A stretch of DNA of 6,936 nt from Rhodocyclales bacterium. GTDB taxonomy: Bacteria > Pseudomonadota > Gammaproteobacteria > Burkholderiales > Rhodocyclaceae. The notes under the pieces are model-generated. The model was not told the origin of the DNA. It saw only the letters and a program-made list of their open reading frames with translations, and did not search any database. The position numbers and the translations under genes were made by a program. The DNA is taken from the NCBI GenBank assembly GCA_021286885.1, contig JAJTBM010000156.1:1-6936 (forward strand), written 5' to 3'. Shown in pieces: positions 1 through 6,029 of the stretch. Within the stretch, counting starts at the first letter, position 1; each line of letters starts with the position of its first letter.

Positions 1-1957
1 GGGTGATGTGCTGGTTGATCCGCTGGATCGGATTGCCGAGCGCTGTGGTGAAGAAGTCTCCCGCCTGGTGGGGGGCTTGCAGAAGCTTAATGGCCTGCGC
101 GTCGTCACCCGCTTGACCAGCACTGCCAGCGCCCCTGAAATCCGTGCCCAGACCGAAGTCTTGCGCAAGATGCTGCTGGCCATGGTCGAAGACATCCGGG
201 TGGTGCTGCTGCGGGTGGCATCCCGAACCCAGACCCTGCGCTACTTCACCGATCACCCGGGCACTCTGCGCGAGTCCATCGCCCGGGAGAGCATGGACAT
301 CTATGCGCCCCTGGCCAACCGGCTCGGGATCTGGCAACTCAAGTGGGAGCTGGAAGACCTCTCCTTCCGCTTTCTTGAGCCCGACACCTACAAGCGCATC
401 GCCAAAATGCTGGACGAGCGCCGGGTGGAGCGGGAGCAGTTCATCATCGACGCAGTGGCCCGCCTCAAGCAGGAGGTGGAAGAGATCGGCGTGAAGGCCG
501 AAGTCTATGGTCGGCCCAAGCATATTTACAGCATCTACAACAAGATGCGGGCCAAGCGCCTGGATTTTTCCCAGATCTACGACGTGCGCGCCCTGCGGGT
601 GCTGGTGCGGGAGGTCAAGGATTGCTACGCGGTGCTGGGCATCGTCCATCAGATCTGGACGCCCATCCCCAAGGAGTTCGACGACTACATCTCGATGCCC
701 AAGGGCAACAACTACCAGTCTTTGCATACCGCCGTGTATGCCGGCGATGGGCGGGCTGTGGAGGTGCAGATCCGTACCTACGACATGCACAACCACGCCG
801 AACTGGGGGTGGCCGCCCACTGGCGTTACAAGGAAGGTAGCGGCGCCTCCAACTCCGAGTACGATCACAAGATTGCCCTGCTGCGTAGCCTGCTGTCGTG
901 GCGCGACGAAGTCACCGATGCGGCCGACTGGGTGGAGCAGTTCAAGCGCGCTTCCCTCAACGACACCATCTATGTGCTGACCCCCCAGGGGCGGGTGATC
1001 GACCTGGCTCGGGGGGCAACGCCGGTCGATTTTGCCTACCGGCTGCATACCGACCTGGGCCACCGCTGCCGGGGCGCCAAGGTGAACGGCCAGCTCGTCA
1101 CCCTCAACACCCCGCTGCATAGCGGCCAGACCGTTGAAATCATGTCCGCCAAGGAAGGCGGGCCTTCCCGGGACTGGCTCAACCCGCTCCAGGGCTATGT
1201 GCAGACCACCCGGGCGCGCCAGAAGATCAAGCAATACTTCAGCGCCCTCGAAGACGAGGAGCTGCGGCTGCGGGGTCGGGCCGCCGTCACCAAGGAAATC
1301 CAGCGGGAAGCCCACGGCCAGGTCAACATCGAGGATCTGGCGGTGCGCATGGGCTTCAAGGCCGCCGACGCCTTGTTCCTGGCCGTGGCCCGGGGTGAGG
1401 TGGGGCCCCGCGCCATCCAGGTCGCCCTGCGGGGCGGGGTGGATGAAGACGCGGTGCGCGAAGCCCCAGAGGTGGTCATCGGCCAGAGCCATTCGGGCGA
1501 CGCGGGCGATACCGTGTTGATTGTCGGGGTGGGCAAGCTGATGACCTCCCTGGCCCGCTGCTGCAAACCGGCTCCGCCGGATGCAATCCAGGGCTATGTG
1601 ACCCGGGGGCGCGGGGTGTCCATCCACCGTATCGAATGCCCGGATTTCCAGGCCCTGCTGCGCGAGCACCCCGAGCGGCTGATTGCTGCCCAGTGGGGTG
1701 AATCCGGCAGCCCTGCAGAAAAGGCCGTTTTCCCGGTGGATCTGGTGGTGCACGCCATGGACCGCCAGGGCCTGCTGCGCGATATTTCGGAAGTGCTCTC
1801 CCGGGAAAAACTCAACGTGATTGCGGTCAACACCCTGAGCCGCAAGGGTTCGGCCCGGATGCGCTTTACCATCGAAGTGCAGAACGTGGTGCAGATCCAG
1901 CGGGCTTTCAGCCTGATTGGCGAGATCAAGGACGTCACCGACGTGGAACGGGGCTGA
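1..1957 (+). CDS. relA: RelA, (p)ppGpp synthetase (5' end outside window)
   Basis: Ribosome-associated alarmone synthetase that transfers pyrophosphate from ATP to GTP/GDP during amino-acid starvation. The frame is open to the left edge, so the GTG at 8 is internal and roughly 80-100 N-terminal residues are missing; numbering below counts that codon as 1. Domains in order: remnant of the HD hydrolase region (about 1-100), synthetase (about 150-270) with YGRPKHIYSI from 167, D192 in DVRAL and E252 in EVQIRT as the predicted metal/catalytic acids, TGS domain (about 319-380), conserved CC region (C518, C519, H540, C544) and a C-terminal ACT domain (about 574-649). Two features argue for RelA over bifunctional SpoT: the hydrolase motif reads RVASRTQTLR, where active hydrolases have an Asp in KLADRxHN, and the synthetase carries the acidic EFDD (223-226) typical of monofunctional RelA instead of RFKD. 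Ends in TGA at 1955-1957. It appears to be a separate unit from yaaA, 110 bp downstream. Confidence 0.95.
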   Translation, partial: GDVLVDPLDRIAERCGEEVSRLVGGLQKLNGLRVVTRLTSTASAPEIRAQTEVLRKMLLAMVEDIRVVLLRVASRTQTLRYFTDHPGTLRESIARESMDIYAPLANRLGIWQLKWELEDLSFRFLEPDTYKRIAKMLDERRVEREQFIIDAVARLKQEVEEIGVKAEVYGRPKHIYSIYNKMRAKRLDFSQIYDVRALRVLVREVKDCYAVLGIVHQIWTPIPKEFDDYISMPKGNNYQSLHTAVYAGDGRAVEVQIRTYDMHNHAELGVAAHWRYKEGSGASNSEYDHKIALLRSLLSWRDEVTDAADWVEQFKRASLNDTIYVLTPQGRVIDLARGATPVDFAYRLHTDLGHRCRGAKVNGQLVTLNTPLHSGQTVEIMSAKEGGPSRDWLNPLQGYVQTTRARQKIKQYFSALEDEELRLRGRAAVTKEIQREAHGQVNIEDLAVRMGFKAADALFLAVARGEVGPRAIQVALRGGVDEDAVREAPEVVIGQSHSGDAGDTVLIVGVGKLMTSLARCCKPAPPDAIQGYVTRGRGVSIHRIECPDFQALLREHPERLIAAQWGESGSPAEKAVFPVDLVVHAMDRQGLLRDISEVLSREKLNVIAVNTLSRKGSARMRFTIEVQNVVQIQRAFSLIGEIKDVTDVERG

Positions 1958-1962
1958 GCCCC

Positions 1963-2010
1963 GGGCGAGGGCGGGTGAGCCTGTACAGGTGTCCACCCGC
2001 CCCCGCGCCC
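1963..2010 (+). terminator. GC-rich hairpin after relA, possible terminator without a clear T-tract
   Basis: GGGCGGGTG (1969-1977) pairs perfectly with CACCCGCCC (1994-2002). The stem extends outward through 1963-1967 with 2004-2009, allowing one mismatch and one bulged base. The 16-nt loop contains a self-complementary decamer, CCTGTACAGG (1980-1989). It starts 5 bp after the relA stop. The following bases, TTGATACC, are not a convincing U-run, so this may be a weak or factor-assisted terminator, an mRNA 3'-end stabiliser, or an operator. Confidence 0.4.
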
Positions 2011-2041
2011 TTGATACCATGGCGACCGTTTTGACTTTCCT

Positions 2042-2056
2042 GGTCCGGCCCGGACC
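2042..2056. promoter_or_regulatory. 15-bp palindrome just upstream of yaaA
   Basis: GGTCCGG-C-CCGGACC is a perfect inverted repeat around a single central base, ending 11 bp before the yaaA ATG. The one-base spacer favours a DNA operator reading over an RNA hairpin, although a shorter stem with a 5-nt loop is possible. No good -35/-10 pair is visible nearby. E. coli yaaA belongs to the OxyR regulon, but I cannot match this palindrome to an OxyR site. GC-rich DNA makes short palindromes of this kind fairly common by chance. Confidence 0.3.
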
Positions 2057-2067
2057 CAATCGCCGCC

Positions 2068-2871
2068 ATGCTTTTTGTGATTTCCCCTGCCAAGGCGCTT
2101 GATTACGAGTCGCCTGTCCCCATTTCTGCCAGCGCCGCCTGCACCCAGCCCGATTACCTGGACGATGCCGCCGAGTTGATCGCCGGCCTGCGGGAATGCT
2201 CCCTGGGCCAGGTGGCGGCCTTGATGTCCCTGTCGGACAAGCTCGCAGCCCTCAACGTGGCCCGCTATGCCGAATGGTCCCGGCCCTTCGGCCCGGACAA
2301 TGCCCGTCCGGCCATTTTTGCCTTCAATGGCGATGTGTACGACGGGCTGGACGTGCGCAGCCTGGATGCCGCCGGCCTCGCTTACGCCCAACAGCATCTG
2401 CGCATTCTGTCGGGCTTGTATGGCCTGCTGCGCCCCCTGGACCTGATGCAGGCCTACCGGCTGGAAATGGGCACCCGCTACGCCAACGCCCGGGGCAAGG
2501 ATTTGTACGCTTTCTGGGGCGACATTCCCACCGAAGGCCTCAACCGCCTGCTGGACGCCGAAGCCGAGGCGGGCGCGCCCCGCATCCTGGTGAATCTGGC
2601 CTCGGAAGAGTATTTCAAGGTGGTGCGCCCGGCTCGGCTGCGCGGTCGGGTGATCCAGCTCGGGTTTGAAGACTGGAAGGGTGGGCGTTACAAGATCATC
2701 AGCTTTTACGCCAAGCGGGCGCGGGGGCTGATGGCCCGTTTCGCGGCCCGCCGGGGCATCACCGAGGTGGAAGACCTCAAGGAGTTTCAGGAAGACGGGT
2801 ACGCTTTTGCGCCGGAGGCGTCCCGCGATGATTACTGGGTTTTCCGGCGCAGGGAGGAAGCAAGCGCATGA
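2068..2871 (+). CDS. yaaA: Peroxide stress resistance protein YaaA (DUF328/UPF0246)
   Basis: Cytoplasmic protein of the YaaA family. In E. coli it is OxyR-induced, limits intracellular free iron during peroxide stress, and has been reported to bind DNA. The 267 residues are close to the 258 of the E. coli protein, and family blocks appear in order: [13 protein letters not shown] at 4-16, SDKLAALN at 56-63, [10 protein letters not shown] at 85-94, [20 protein letters not shown] from 107, [17 protein letters not shown] at 131-147, FWGD at 149-152, [11 protein letters not shown] at 176-186 and [17 protein letters not shown] at 209-225. The ATG at 2068 is chosen because the family N-terminus (MLxxISPAKxLD) begins exactly there, although no Shine-Dalgarno sequence precedes it, so initiation may be weak or unusual. 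Its stop overlaps the start of the next gene, indicating an operon head. The family identity is secure; the physiological role is carried over from E. coli. Confidence 0.95.
   Translation: MLFVISPAKALDYESPVPISASAACTQPDYLDDAAELIAGLRECSLGQVAALMSLSDKLAALNVARYAEWSRPFGPDNARPAIFAFNGDVYDGLDVRSLDAAGLAYAQQHLRILSGLYGLLRPLDLMQAYRLEMGTRYANARGKDLYAFWGDIPTEGLNRLLDAEAEAGAPRILVNLASEEYFKVVRPARLRGRVIQLGFEDWKGGRYKIISFYAKRARGLMARFAARRGITEVEDLKEFQEDGYAFAPEASRDDYWVFRRREEASA
2851..2858 (+). promoter_or_regulatory. Shine-Dalgarno for the DUF445 gene, inside yaaA
   Basis: AGGGAGGA lies 9 nt before the ATG at 2868, within the last codons of yaaA. It selects 2868 over the in-frame ATG at 2907 and suggests efficient, probably coupled, initiation. 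Confidence 0.75.
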
Positions 2872-4139
2872 GCGCCCATCAAGAAAAACGTGCCGATCTG
2901 GGCAAAATGAAGAATCTCGCCACTGGCCTGCTGGTGGTGGTGGCGGTGGTGTATCTGGTGGCCCGTCAGCAGGGCTGGCATTGGGTGGCGGCCTTTGCCG
3001 AGGCGGCCACCATCGGTGCCCTGGCTGACTGGTTTGCGGTGGTGGCCCTGTTCCGCCACCCGCTTGGGTTGCCGATTCCCCACACGGCGATCCTGCCGCG
3101 TAACAAGGCCCGGCTGGCCGACAACCTGGCCGAGTTCATCCGCGACAAATTTCTGGATACCCGTTCCCTGGTGGGGCGGGTGCGTGATCTGAACCCGGCG
3201 GCCCGCCTGGCCGTCTGGCTCCAGCAGCCGGCCAACAGCACTTTTGTGGCCGGGCAGGCCGCCGGGGTGCTGGCCGAGTCGGTGGATTTTCTGAAAGACC
3301 CCCGCGTCCAGCGCGTGATGGTGCGCGGGCTGCGCCGCCGGCTGGCGTCGGTGGATTTGTCCACCGGCATGGGCCGCCTGCTGGACACCCTGACCGAGCA
3401 GGGGCGCCACCAGGCCTTGCTGGACGAAGGCTTGAAGCGTCTGTCCGGCTGGTTGAGCGACGAGGGCGTGCAGACCAGTTTTGCCGGGATGATCGTGGAC
3501 GTGGCCCAGCGTGAATACCCCGCCGTGGTGGCCACCATGGGGCTGGTGGGCATCGACCCCAATGAACTGGGCGAACGCATTGCCCGGGGCATTGTGGGCG
3601 GCGTGAACGGGCTCCTGGCCGAAGTGGCCGCCGATCCGGATCACCCGCGCCGCGCCGCGTTTGACAGCCTGGTGGCCGAATACGTGGAGCGCCTCAAGCA
3701 CGATCCCGCCTTCCGGGAGCGGGTTGAAGCCGCCCGCCAGGATCTGTTTGCCAGCCCCGAGCTGGCCGGCTATCTGGCCGGGCTGTGGCAGGATCTGGAA
3801 GACTGGCTGTGCTGGGATCTGGCCCGCCCCCATTCCCGCCTCAAGGCCAGCATGGCCCGGGCGCTGGAAGCCCTGGGGCGCAGCCTGGCCGAGAACAAGG
3901 CCTTTGGCGAATCCCTCAACGAGCACCTGGAGCAGGCAGTGGAGCGCTTCGCCCCCGAACTGCGCGAAGCCATGACCGGCCATGTGGCCAACACCGTGCG
4001 GGCCTGGAAAGATGAAGATCTGGTGCGGGAAGTGGAGCTGAGCGTGGGGCGGGATCTGCAGTTCATCCGCCTGAACGGCACCCTGGTGGGCGGCCTCATC
4101 GGCCTCGCCCTGTACGCCATTACCCAGGCTCTGGGCTGA
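2868..4139 (+). CDS. DUF445 family (YjiN-like) inner-membrane protein
   Basis: A 423-residue DUF445 protein, nearly the same length as E. coli YjiN; no biochemical function is established for the family. A hydrophobic segment at about 17-33 ([17 protein letters not shown]) is followed by the family hallmark around 44-72, including [18 protein letters not shown] and [13 protein letters not shown] long, mostly helical charged middle region (about 90-395) follows, then a C-terminal block with [12 protein letters not shown] and a second hydrophobic segment at about 402-422. This predicts an N- and C-terminally anchored protein with a large soluble domain between. The start overlaps the yaaA stop (ATGA, 2868-2871) and has a strong ribosome binding site, so translation is probably coupled to yaaA. 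The carboxypeptidase gene follows after 20 bp. Family assignment is confident; which side of the membrane the central domain faces cannot be told from the sequence alone. Confidence 0.9.
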   Translation: MSAHQEKRADLGKMKNLATGLLVVVAVVYLVARQQGWHWVAAFAEAATIGALADWFAVVALFRHPLGLPIPHTAILPRNKARLADNLAEFIRDKFLDTRSLVGRVRDLNPAARLAVWLQQPANSTFVAGQAAGVLAESVDFLKDPRVQRVMVRGLRRRLASVDLSTGMGRLLDTLTEQGRHQALLDEGLKRLSGWLSDEGVQTSFAGMIVDVAQREYPAVVATMGLVGIDPNELGERIARGIVGGVNGLLAEVAADPDHPRRAAFDSLVAEYVERLKHDPAFRERVEAARQDLFASPELAGYLAGLWQDLEDWLCWDLARPHSRLKASMARALEALGRSLAENKAFGESLNEHLEQAVERFAPELREAMTGHVANTVRAWKDEDLVREVELSVGRDLQFIRLNGTLVGGLIGLALYAITQALG

Positions 4140-4144
4140 GCACG

Positions 4145-4150
4145 AAGGAG
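4145..4150 (+). promoter_or_regulatory. Shine-Dalgarno for the M14 peptidase gene
   Basis: AAGGAG is placed 9 nt before the ATG at 4160 in the 20-bp gap after the DUF445 gene. It fixes the start and argues for co-transcription without a separate promoter. Confidence 0.75.
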
Positions 4151-4159
4151 CAGCACATC

Positions 4160-5299
4160 ATGTTACGCATCAGCAGCACCTTTGACGCCGGGGCCATTGA
4201 GGTTCGCGCCCTGGAGCGGGCCGACGACATCCGCCTGGGCCTGCGCGCCGATCAGGGCGTGCATGGCGACAGCAGCTTTCGCCAGTGGTTTTACTTCCGC
4301 CTCCAGGGCGGGGCAGGGCAGGCCCTGCGCATGGTGTTCGAGAACGCCGCCGACGCAGCCTACCCCGACGGCTGGCCCGATTACCGTTGTGTGGCCTCCT
4401 ACGACCGGCGTCACTGGTTCCGGGTCGAAACCACCCGCTACGAAAACGGCCAGCTGATCGTGGAGCACACCCCCGCGCAAGACAGCATCTACTACGCCTA
4501 CTTCGAGCCTTACTCCCACGAGCGCCACCTGGATCTGGTGGCCTGGGCGGCCCAGCGGCCGGGCGTGAAGCTGGAGAGCCTGGGGGGCACCATCGATGGC
4601 CGTGATCTGGATCTGATCACGGTGGGCGAGGGGGCCGGCAAGCCGGTGGTGTGGATCACTGCCCGCCAGCATCCGGGCGAAACCATGGCCGAATGGTTTG
4701 TGGAAGGCCTGCTTGAGCGCCTGCTGGATGGGGCGGATCCGGTCGCTCGCCGGTTGCGCGAACAGGCGGTGTTCCACATCGTTCCCAATATGAATCCGGA
4801 TGGCGCCTTCCGGGGCAATCTGCGCACCAACGCAGCCGGGCGCAACCTCAACCGGGAGTGGATGCAGCCCAGCCTGGAGGCGAGCCCCGAGGTCTTTCTG
4901 ACCCGAGCCGCCATGGAAGCTCGGGGCGTGGATTTCTACCTGGATGTGCATGGGGATGAATCCCTGCCGCACGTGTTCTTCTCGACCGCCGAGGAGGTGC
5001 CGGGCTTCTCCGATCTGCAGCGCGAGCGTCAGGCCCGCTTTGTGGAAGCGTTTTTGGCTGCGAGCCCTGACTTCCAGACCCGGGTCGGCTATCTGCCCGG
5101 GCGCTTTGAGGACGAGCTCCTGACCCTGGCTTCCAAGTGGGTGGCCTACCGCTTTGGCTGTGTCTCCATCACCCTGGAGATGCCCTTCAAGGACAGCGCC
5201 GACCTGCCCAACCCGGCCACCGGCTGGGACGGGGCCCGCAGCAAGCGCCTGGGGGCGGCCATCCTGCAAGCGCTCCTGCGCCACGTGGAAGGGCGCTGA
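4160..5299 (+). CDS. M14 zinc carboxypeptidase, cytosolic carboxypeptidase-like (M14B)
   Basis: A 379-residue metallocarboxypeptidase of the cytosolic CCP/Nna1-like branch of family M14, similar in length and layout to bacterial members such as Pseudomonas aeruginosa PaCCP. An N-terminal beta-rich domain (about 1-130) ends in the CCP-typical segment YYAYFEPYSHERH (111-123). The catalytic domain follows: zinc ligands H171 and E174 in RQHPGET, the third ligand H264 in DVHGDE, a substrate-binding NR pair at N231-R232 within GRNLNREW, and the general base E340 in ITLEMPFKD. All expected catalytic residues are present, so the enzyme should be active. No signal peptide is visible, indicating a cytoplasmic location. 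Eukaryotic CCPs remove C-terminal glutamates; the substrate of bacterial members is not known to me. It is the last gene of the yaaA-DUF445-M14 run and is followed by a GC hairpin. Confidence 0.9.
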   Translation: MLRISSTFDAGAIEVRALERADDIRLGLRADQGVHGDSSFRQWFYFRLQGGAGQALRMVFENAADAAYPDGWPDYRCVASYDRRHWFRVETTRYENGQLIVEHTPAQDSIYYAYFEPYSHERHLDLVAWAAQRPGVKLESLGGTIDGRDLDLITVGEGAGKPVVWITARQHPGETMAEWFVEGLLERLLDGADPVARRLREQAVFHIVPNMNPDGAFRGNLRTNAAGRNLNREWMQPSLEASPEVFLTRAAMEARGVDFYLDVHGDESLPHVFFSTAEEVPGFSDLQRERQARFVEAFLAASPDFQTRVGYLPGRFEDELLTLASKWVAYRFGCVSITLEMPFKDSADLPNPATGWDGARSKRLGAAILQALLRHVEGR

Positions 5300-5307
5300 A
5301 CTGCACT

Positions 5308-5326
5308 CCCGCCCAGCAGGGGCGGG
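5308..5326 (+). terminator. GC hairpin after the M14 gene, no U-tract
   Basis: CCCGCCC (5308-5314) and GGGCGGG (5320-5326) form a perfect 7-bp stem with loop AGCAG, 8 bp after the stop codon. GC-rich sequence rather than Ts follows; the nearest T-run (5369-5375) is over 40 bases further on. It may protect the mRNA 3' end or aid pausing or factor-dependent termination, so calling it a terminator is tentative. Confidence 0.35.
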
Positions 5327-5408
5327 GCGTGCGGGGCGGCGCTGGTGGCCCTGAAGAACCGATGAAAATTTTTTTGAAATTCTTGTCATCTTCCCGACGA
5401 AGCCCCGC

Positions 5409-5446
5409 GTTAAGGGAGCACAGGTGACAAATCACCGGTTCTTAAC
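5409..5446 (+). promoter_or_regulatory. Composite 5'-UTR hairpin abutting the ribosome binding site of the 95-aa gene
   Basis: GTTAAG (5409-5414) is the reverse complement of CTTAAC (5441-5446). Nested inside, GGTGA (5423-5427) pairs with TCACC (5432-5436) around a CAAA loop, extended past one A-G mismatch by A5420-T5439 and C5421-G5438. The outer AT-rich stem ends exactly one base before the AGGAG Shine-Dalgarno (5447-5451). This could modulate translation (thermosensor-like breathing, protein binding or mRNA protection). At DNA level the nested inverted repeats could instead be an operator. No reliable -35/-10 pair was found upstream: TTGAAA at 5374 and TTGTCA at 5383 lack well-spaced -10 partners. 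Confidence 0.45.
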
Positions 5447-5457
5447 AGGAGAAGTCA

Positions 5458-5745
5458 ATGGGCAGTTTTTGTAACGAGTCCTACGCTGAGTTTCTGGATT
5501 CCCTCAAGGCCGCCGGCATCGTGATCCGCAACGAAGCAGAAGTGCGTGAGCGTCTGGCCGAGTCCCAACGCTGGCGTTCGGCCTTCATGACCCTGGCCGC
5601 CAATGGTCGTACCCTGGGCATCGAGTTCAGCCCCGCCGGTAACGGTAGCGACCCCAGCGCTGTTCAGCGTCTGCTGGCCGCCCACGCCTTCCCCGCCGAG
5701 AAGGAAGCTGCCCTGCTGGCCCAGCTGACCACCGCCCGCAACTAA
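5458..5745 (+). CDS. Unrecognised 95-residue protein, probably highly expressed
   Basis: I do not recognise this protein. It starts MGSFCNESYAEFLDSLK, has one cysteine (C5), and looks soluble and mostly helical: helix-rich stretches around 8-20, 26-50 and 67-92 flank a short segment (about 50-65) with GRTLGIEFSPAGNGSD that could be a beta strand and a loop. It lacks a signal peptide, membrane segment or metal-binding cluster. AGGAG at 5447-5451 sits 6 nt before the ATG and decides the start. Of eight Arg codons five are CGT and three CGC, with no CGG, and Gly codons are only GGC/GGT, unlike the CGG- and GGG-containing neighbours. This suggests selection for strong expression. The gene stands alone, with a structured leader in front and a strong terminator behind (5812-5848). 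Given its size and setting it could be a stress-induced or regulatory protein, but the sequence does not establish this. Confidence 0.8.
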   Translation: MGSFCNESYAEFLDSLKAAGIVIRNEAEVRERLAESQRWRSAFMTLAANGRTLGIEFSPAGNGSDPSAVQRLLAAHAFPAEKEAALLAQLTTARN

Positions 5746-5760
5746 TCCGGGCCCAGCCGT

Positions 5761-5806
5761 CAGCGGTCCGCTGGTGCGGAGCCGCACTCCCCGGCGGACC
5801 TGCCGG
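5761..5806 (+). other. Structured 3' UTR with overlapping inverted repeats
   Basis: Several pairings compete in this stretch between the stop codon and the terminator. GGTCCGC (5765-5771) pairs with GCGGACC (5794-5800), enclosing GTGCG/CGCAC (5774-5778 with 5783-5787). Alternatively CAGCGG-T-CCGCTG (5761-5773) is a local palindrome and CCGGC/GCCGG (5791-5795 with 5802-5806) a small hairpin. With the terminator downstream, this could be a 3'-UTR-derived small RNA or simply a stable mRNA 3' end. Confidence 0.35.
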
Positions 5807-5811
5807 CAAGG

Positions 5812-5848
5812 ATCCCCCTCCCGTCATCGGGTGGGGGATTTTTGTTTT
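5812..5848 (+). terminator. Strong intrinsic terminator of the 95-aa gene
   Basis: ATCCCCC (5812-5818) pairs with GGGGGAT (5833-5839). After one T-T mismatch the stem continues as CCCG (5820-5823) with CGGG (5828-5831) around the loop TCAT. The T-rich tail TTTTTGTTTT (5839-5848) follows at once. This ends transcription from upstream and implies that argD has its own promoter. Confidence 0.92.
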
Positions 5849-5915
5849 GGGCGCCCGGTTTTACCTGCAAGCAGCGCGCTGCCGGCCCATGCCAGGGGGT
5901 GAAAGCCGCGCTGGC

Positions 5916-5935
5916 TATACAAAACACAGGTTTTG
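5916..5935 (+). promoter_or_regulatory. Possible -10 element plus inverted repeat in the argD leader region
   Basis: TATACA (5916-5921) is the best -10-like hexamer between the terminator at 5848 and argD, but no good -35 lies at the right distance. It overlaps a perfect 6-bp inverted repeat with a 4-base spacer, CAAAAC-ACAG-GTTTTG (5920-5935), which may be an operator or a hairpin at the start of the transcript. The only SD-like bases for the leader ORF (AGG, 5928-5930) lie inside it. The argD promoter must lie somewhere in 5849 to about 6050, and this is a low-confidence placement. Confidence 0.28.
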
Positions 5936-5942
5936 AATTAGC

Positions 5943-6029
5943 ATGTTGCGTCTGACACTGGATTACAAACGGCGGCGTAAGTCGCCGTTTCGCCTTTTAG
6001 CCGGTCCAACTTTTGCACCCGTTTCTTGA
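5943..6029 (+). CDS. Putative Arg/Lys-rich leader peptide upstream of argD (28 aa)
   Basis: A 28-codon ORF begins with ATG at 5943 and ends with TGA at 6027-6029, 35 bp before argD. The peptide starts MLRLTLDY and continues KRRRK (residues 9-13, codons AAA CGG CGG CGT AAG), then SPFRLL, so 5 of 28 residues are Arg and 2 are Lys. Three adjacent Arg codons before an arginine-biosynthesis gene recall leader peptides of amino-acid attenuators. The Arg codons (5970-5978) fall in the 5' arm and loop of the 5967-5990 hairpin, so a ribosome stalled there would block that hairpin. Against it: the Shine-Dalgarno is weak (AGG, 12 nt spacing), GC-rich DNA easily yields CGG/CGC runs, and the ORF extends beyond the hairpin, unlike classical leaders. 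It is a candidate only. Confidence 0.4.
   Translation: MLRLTLDYKRRRKSPFRLLAGPTFAPVS
5967..5998 (+). terminator. Hairpin with T-rich tail in the argD leader, possible attenuator
   Basis: AAACGGCG (5967-5974) and CGCCGTTT (5983-5990) form a perfect 8-bp stem with an 8-nt loop. The region after the stem start of the tail reads TTTCGCCTTTT (5988-5998), an interrupted T-tract, so intrinsic termination is plausible but would be partial. The left arm is also complementary to 6019-6024 and the right arm to 6029-6033, so the hairpin could be replaced by alternative structures. It could also be a simple stabilising stem. Confidence 0.45.

Noticed and set aside
8..10. GTG at 8 as the real start of the RelA protein
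   Set aside because: The frame is open upstream to the window edge, no SD is visible, and the first residues already align inside the family, so this codon is internal.
2019..2021. ATG at 2019 as an earlier yaaA start
   Set aside because: It is in a different reading frame from yaaA, and the family N-terminus starts at 2068.
1594..2397. Minus-strand open frame spanning the relA end and yaaA start
   Set aside because: Overlaps two well-supported + strand genes and has no family resemblance.
2832..3983. Long minus-strand open frame opposite the DUF445 gene
   Set aside because: Antisense to a confident conserved gene; its composition (Gly/His/Gln-rich) is typical of the reverse frame of GC-rich coding DNA and matches no family.
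5361..5375. T-run at 5369-5375 as the terminator tail for the M14 operon
   Set aside because: No stable hairpin directly precedes it; the GC hairpin at 5308-5326 is too far upstream.
4163..5389. Long minus-strand open frame opposite the M14 peptidase
   Set aside because: Antisense to a gene with all catalytic motifs intact; no recognisable motif of its own.
5374..5414. Sigma-70 promoter for the 95-aa gene using TTGAAA or TTGTCA as -35
   Set aside because: No acceptable -10 hexamer occurs 16-18 bp downstream of either; the closest (around 5408-5414) is poorly spaced and poorly matched.
5932..5949. ArgR (ARG box) operator upstream of argD
   Set aside because: TGAAT matches one half-site but the second half (ATGTT against ATTCA) matches poorly; insufficient to call.
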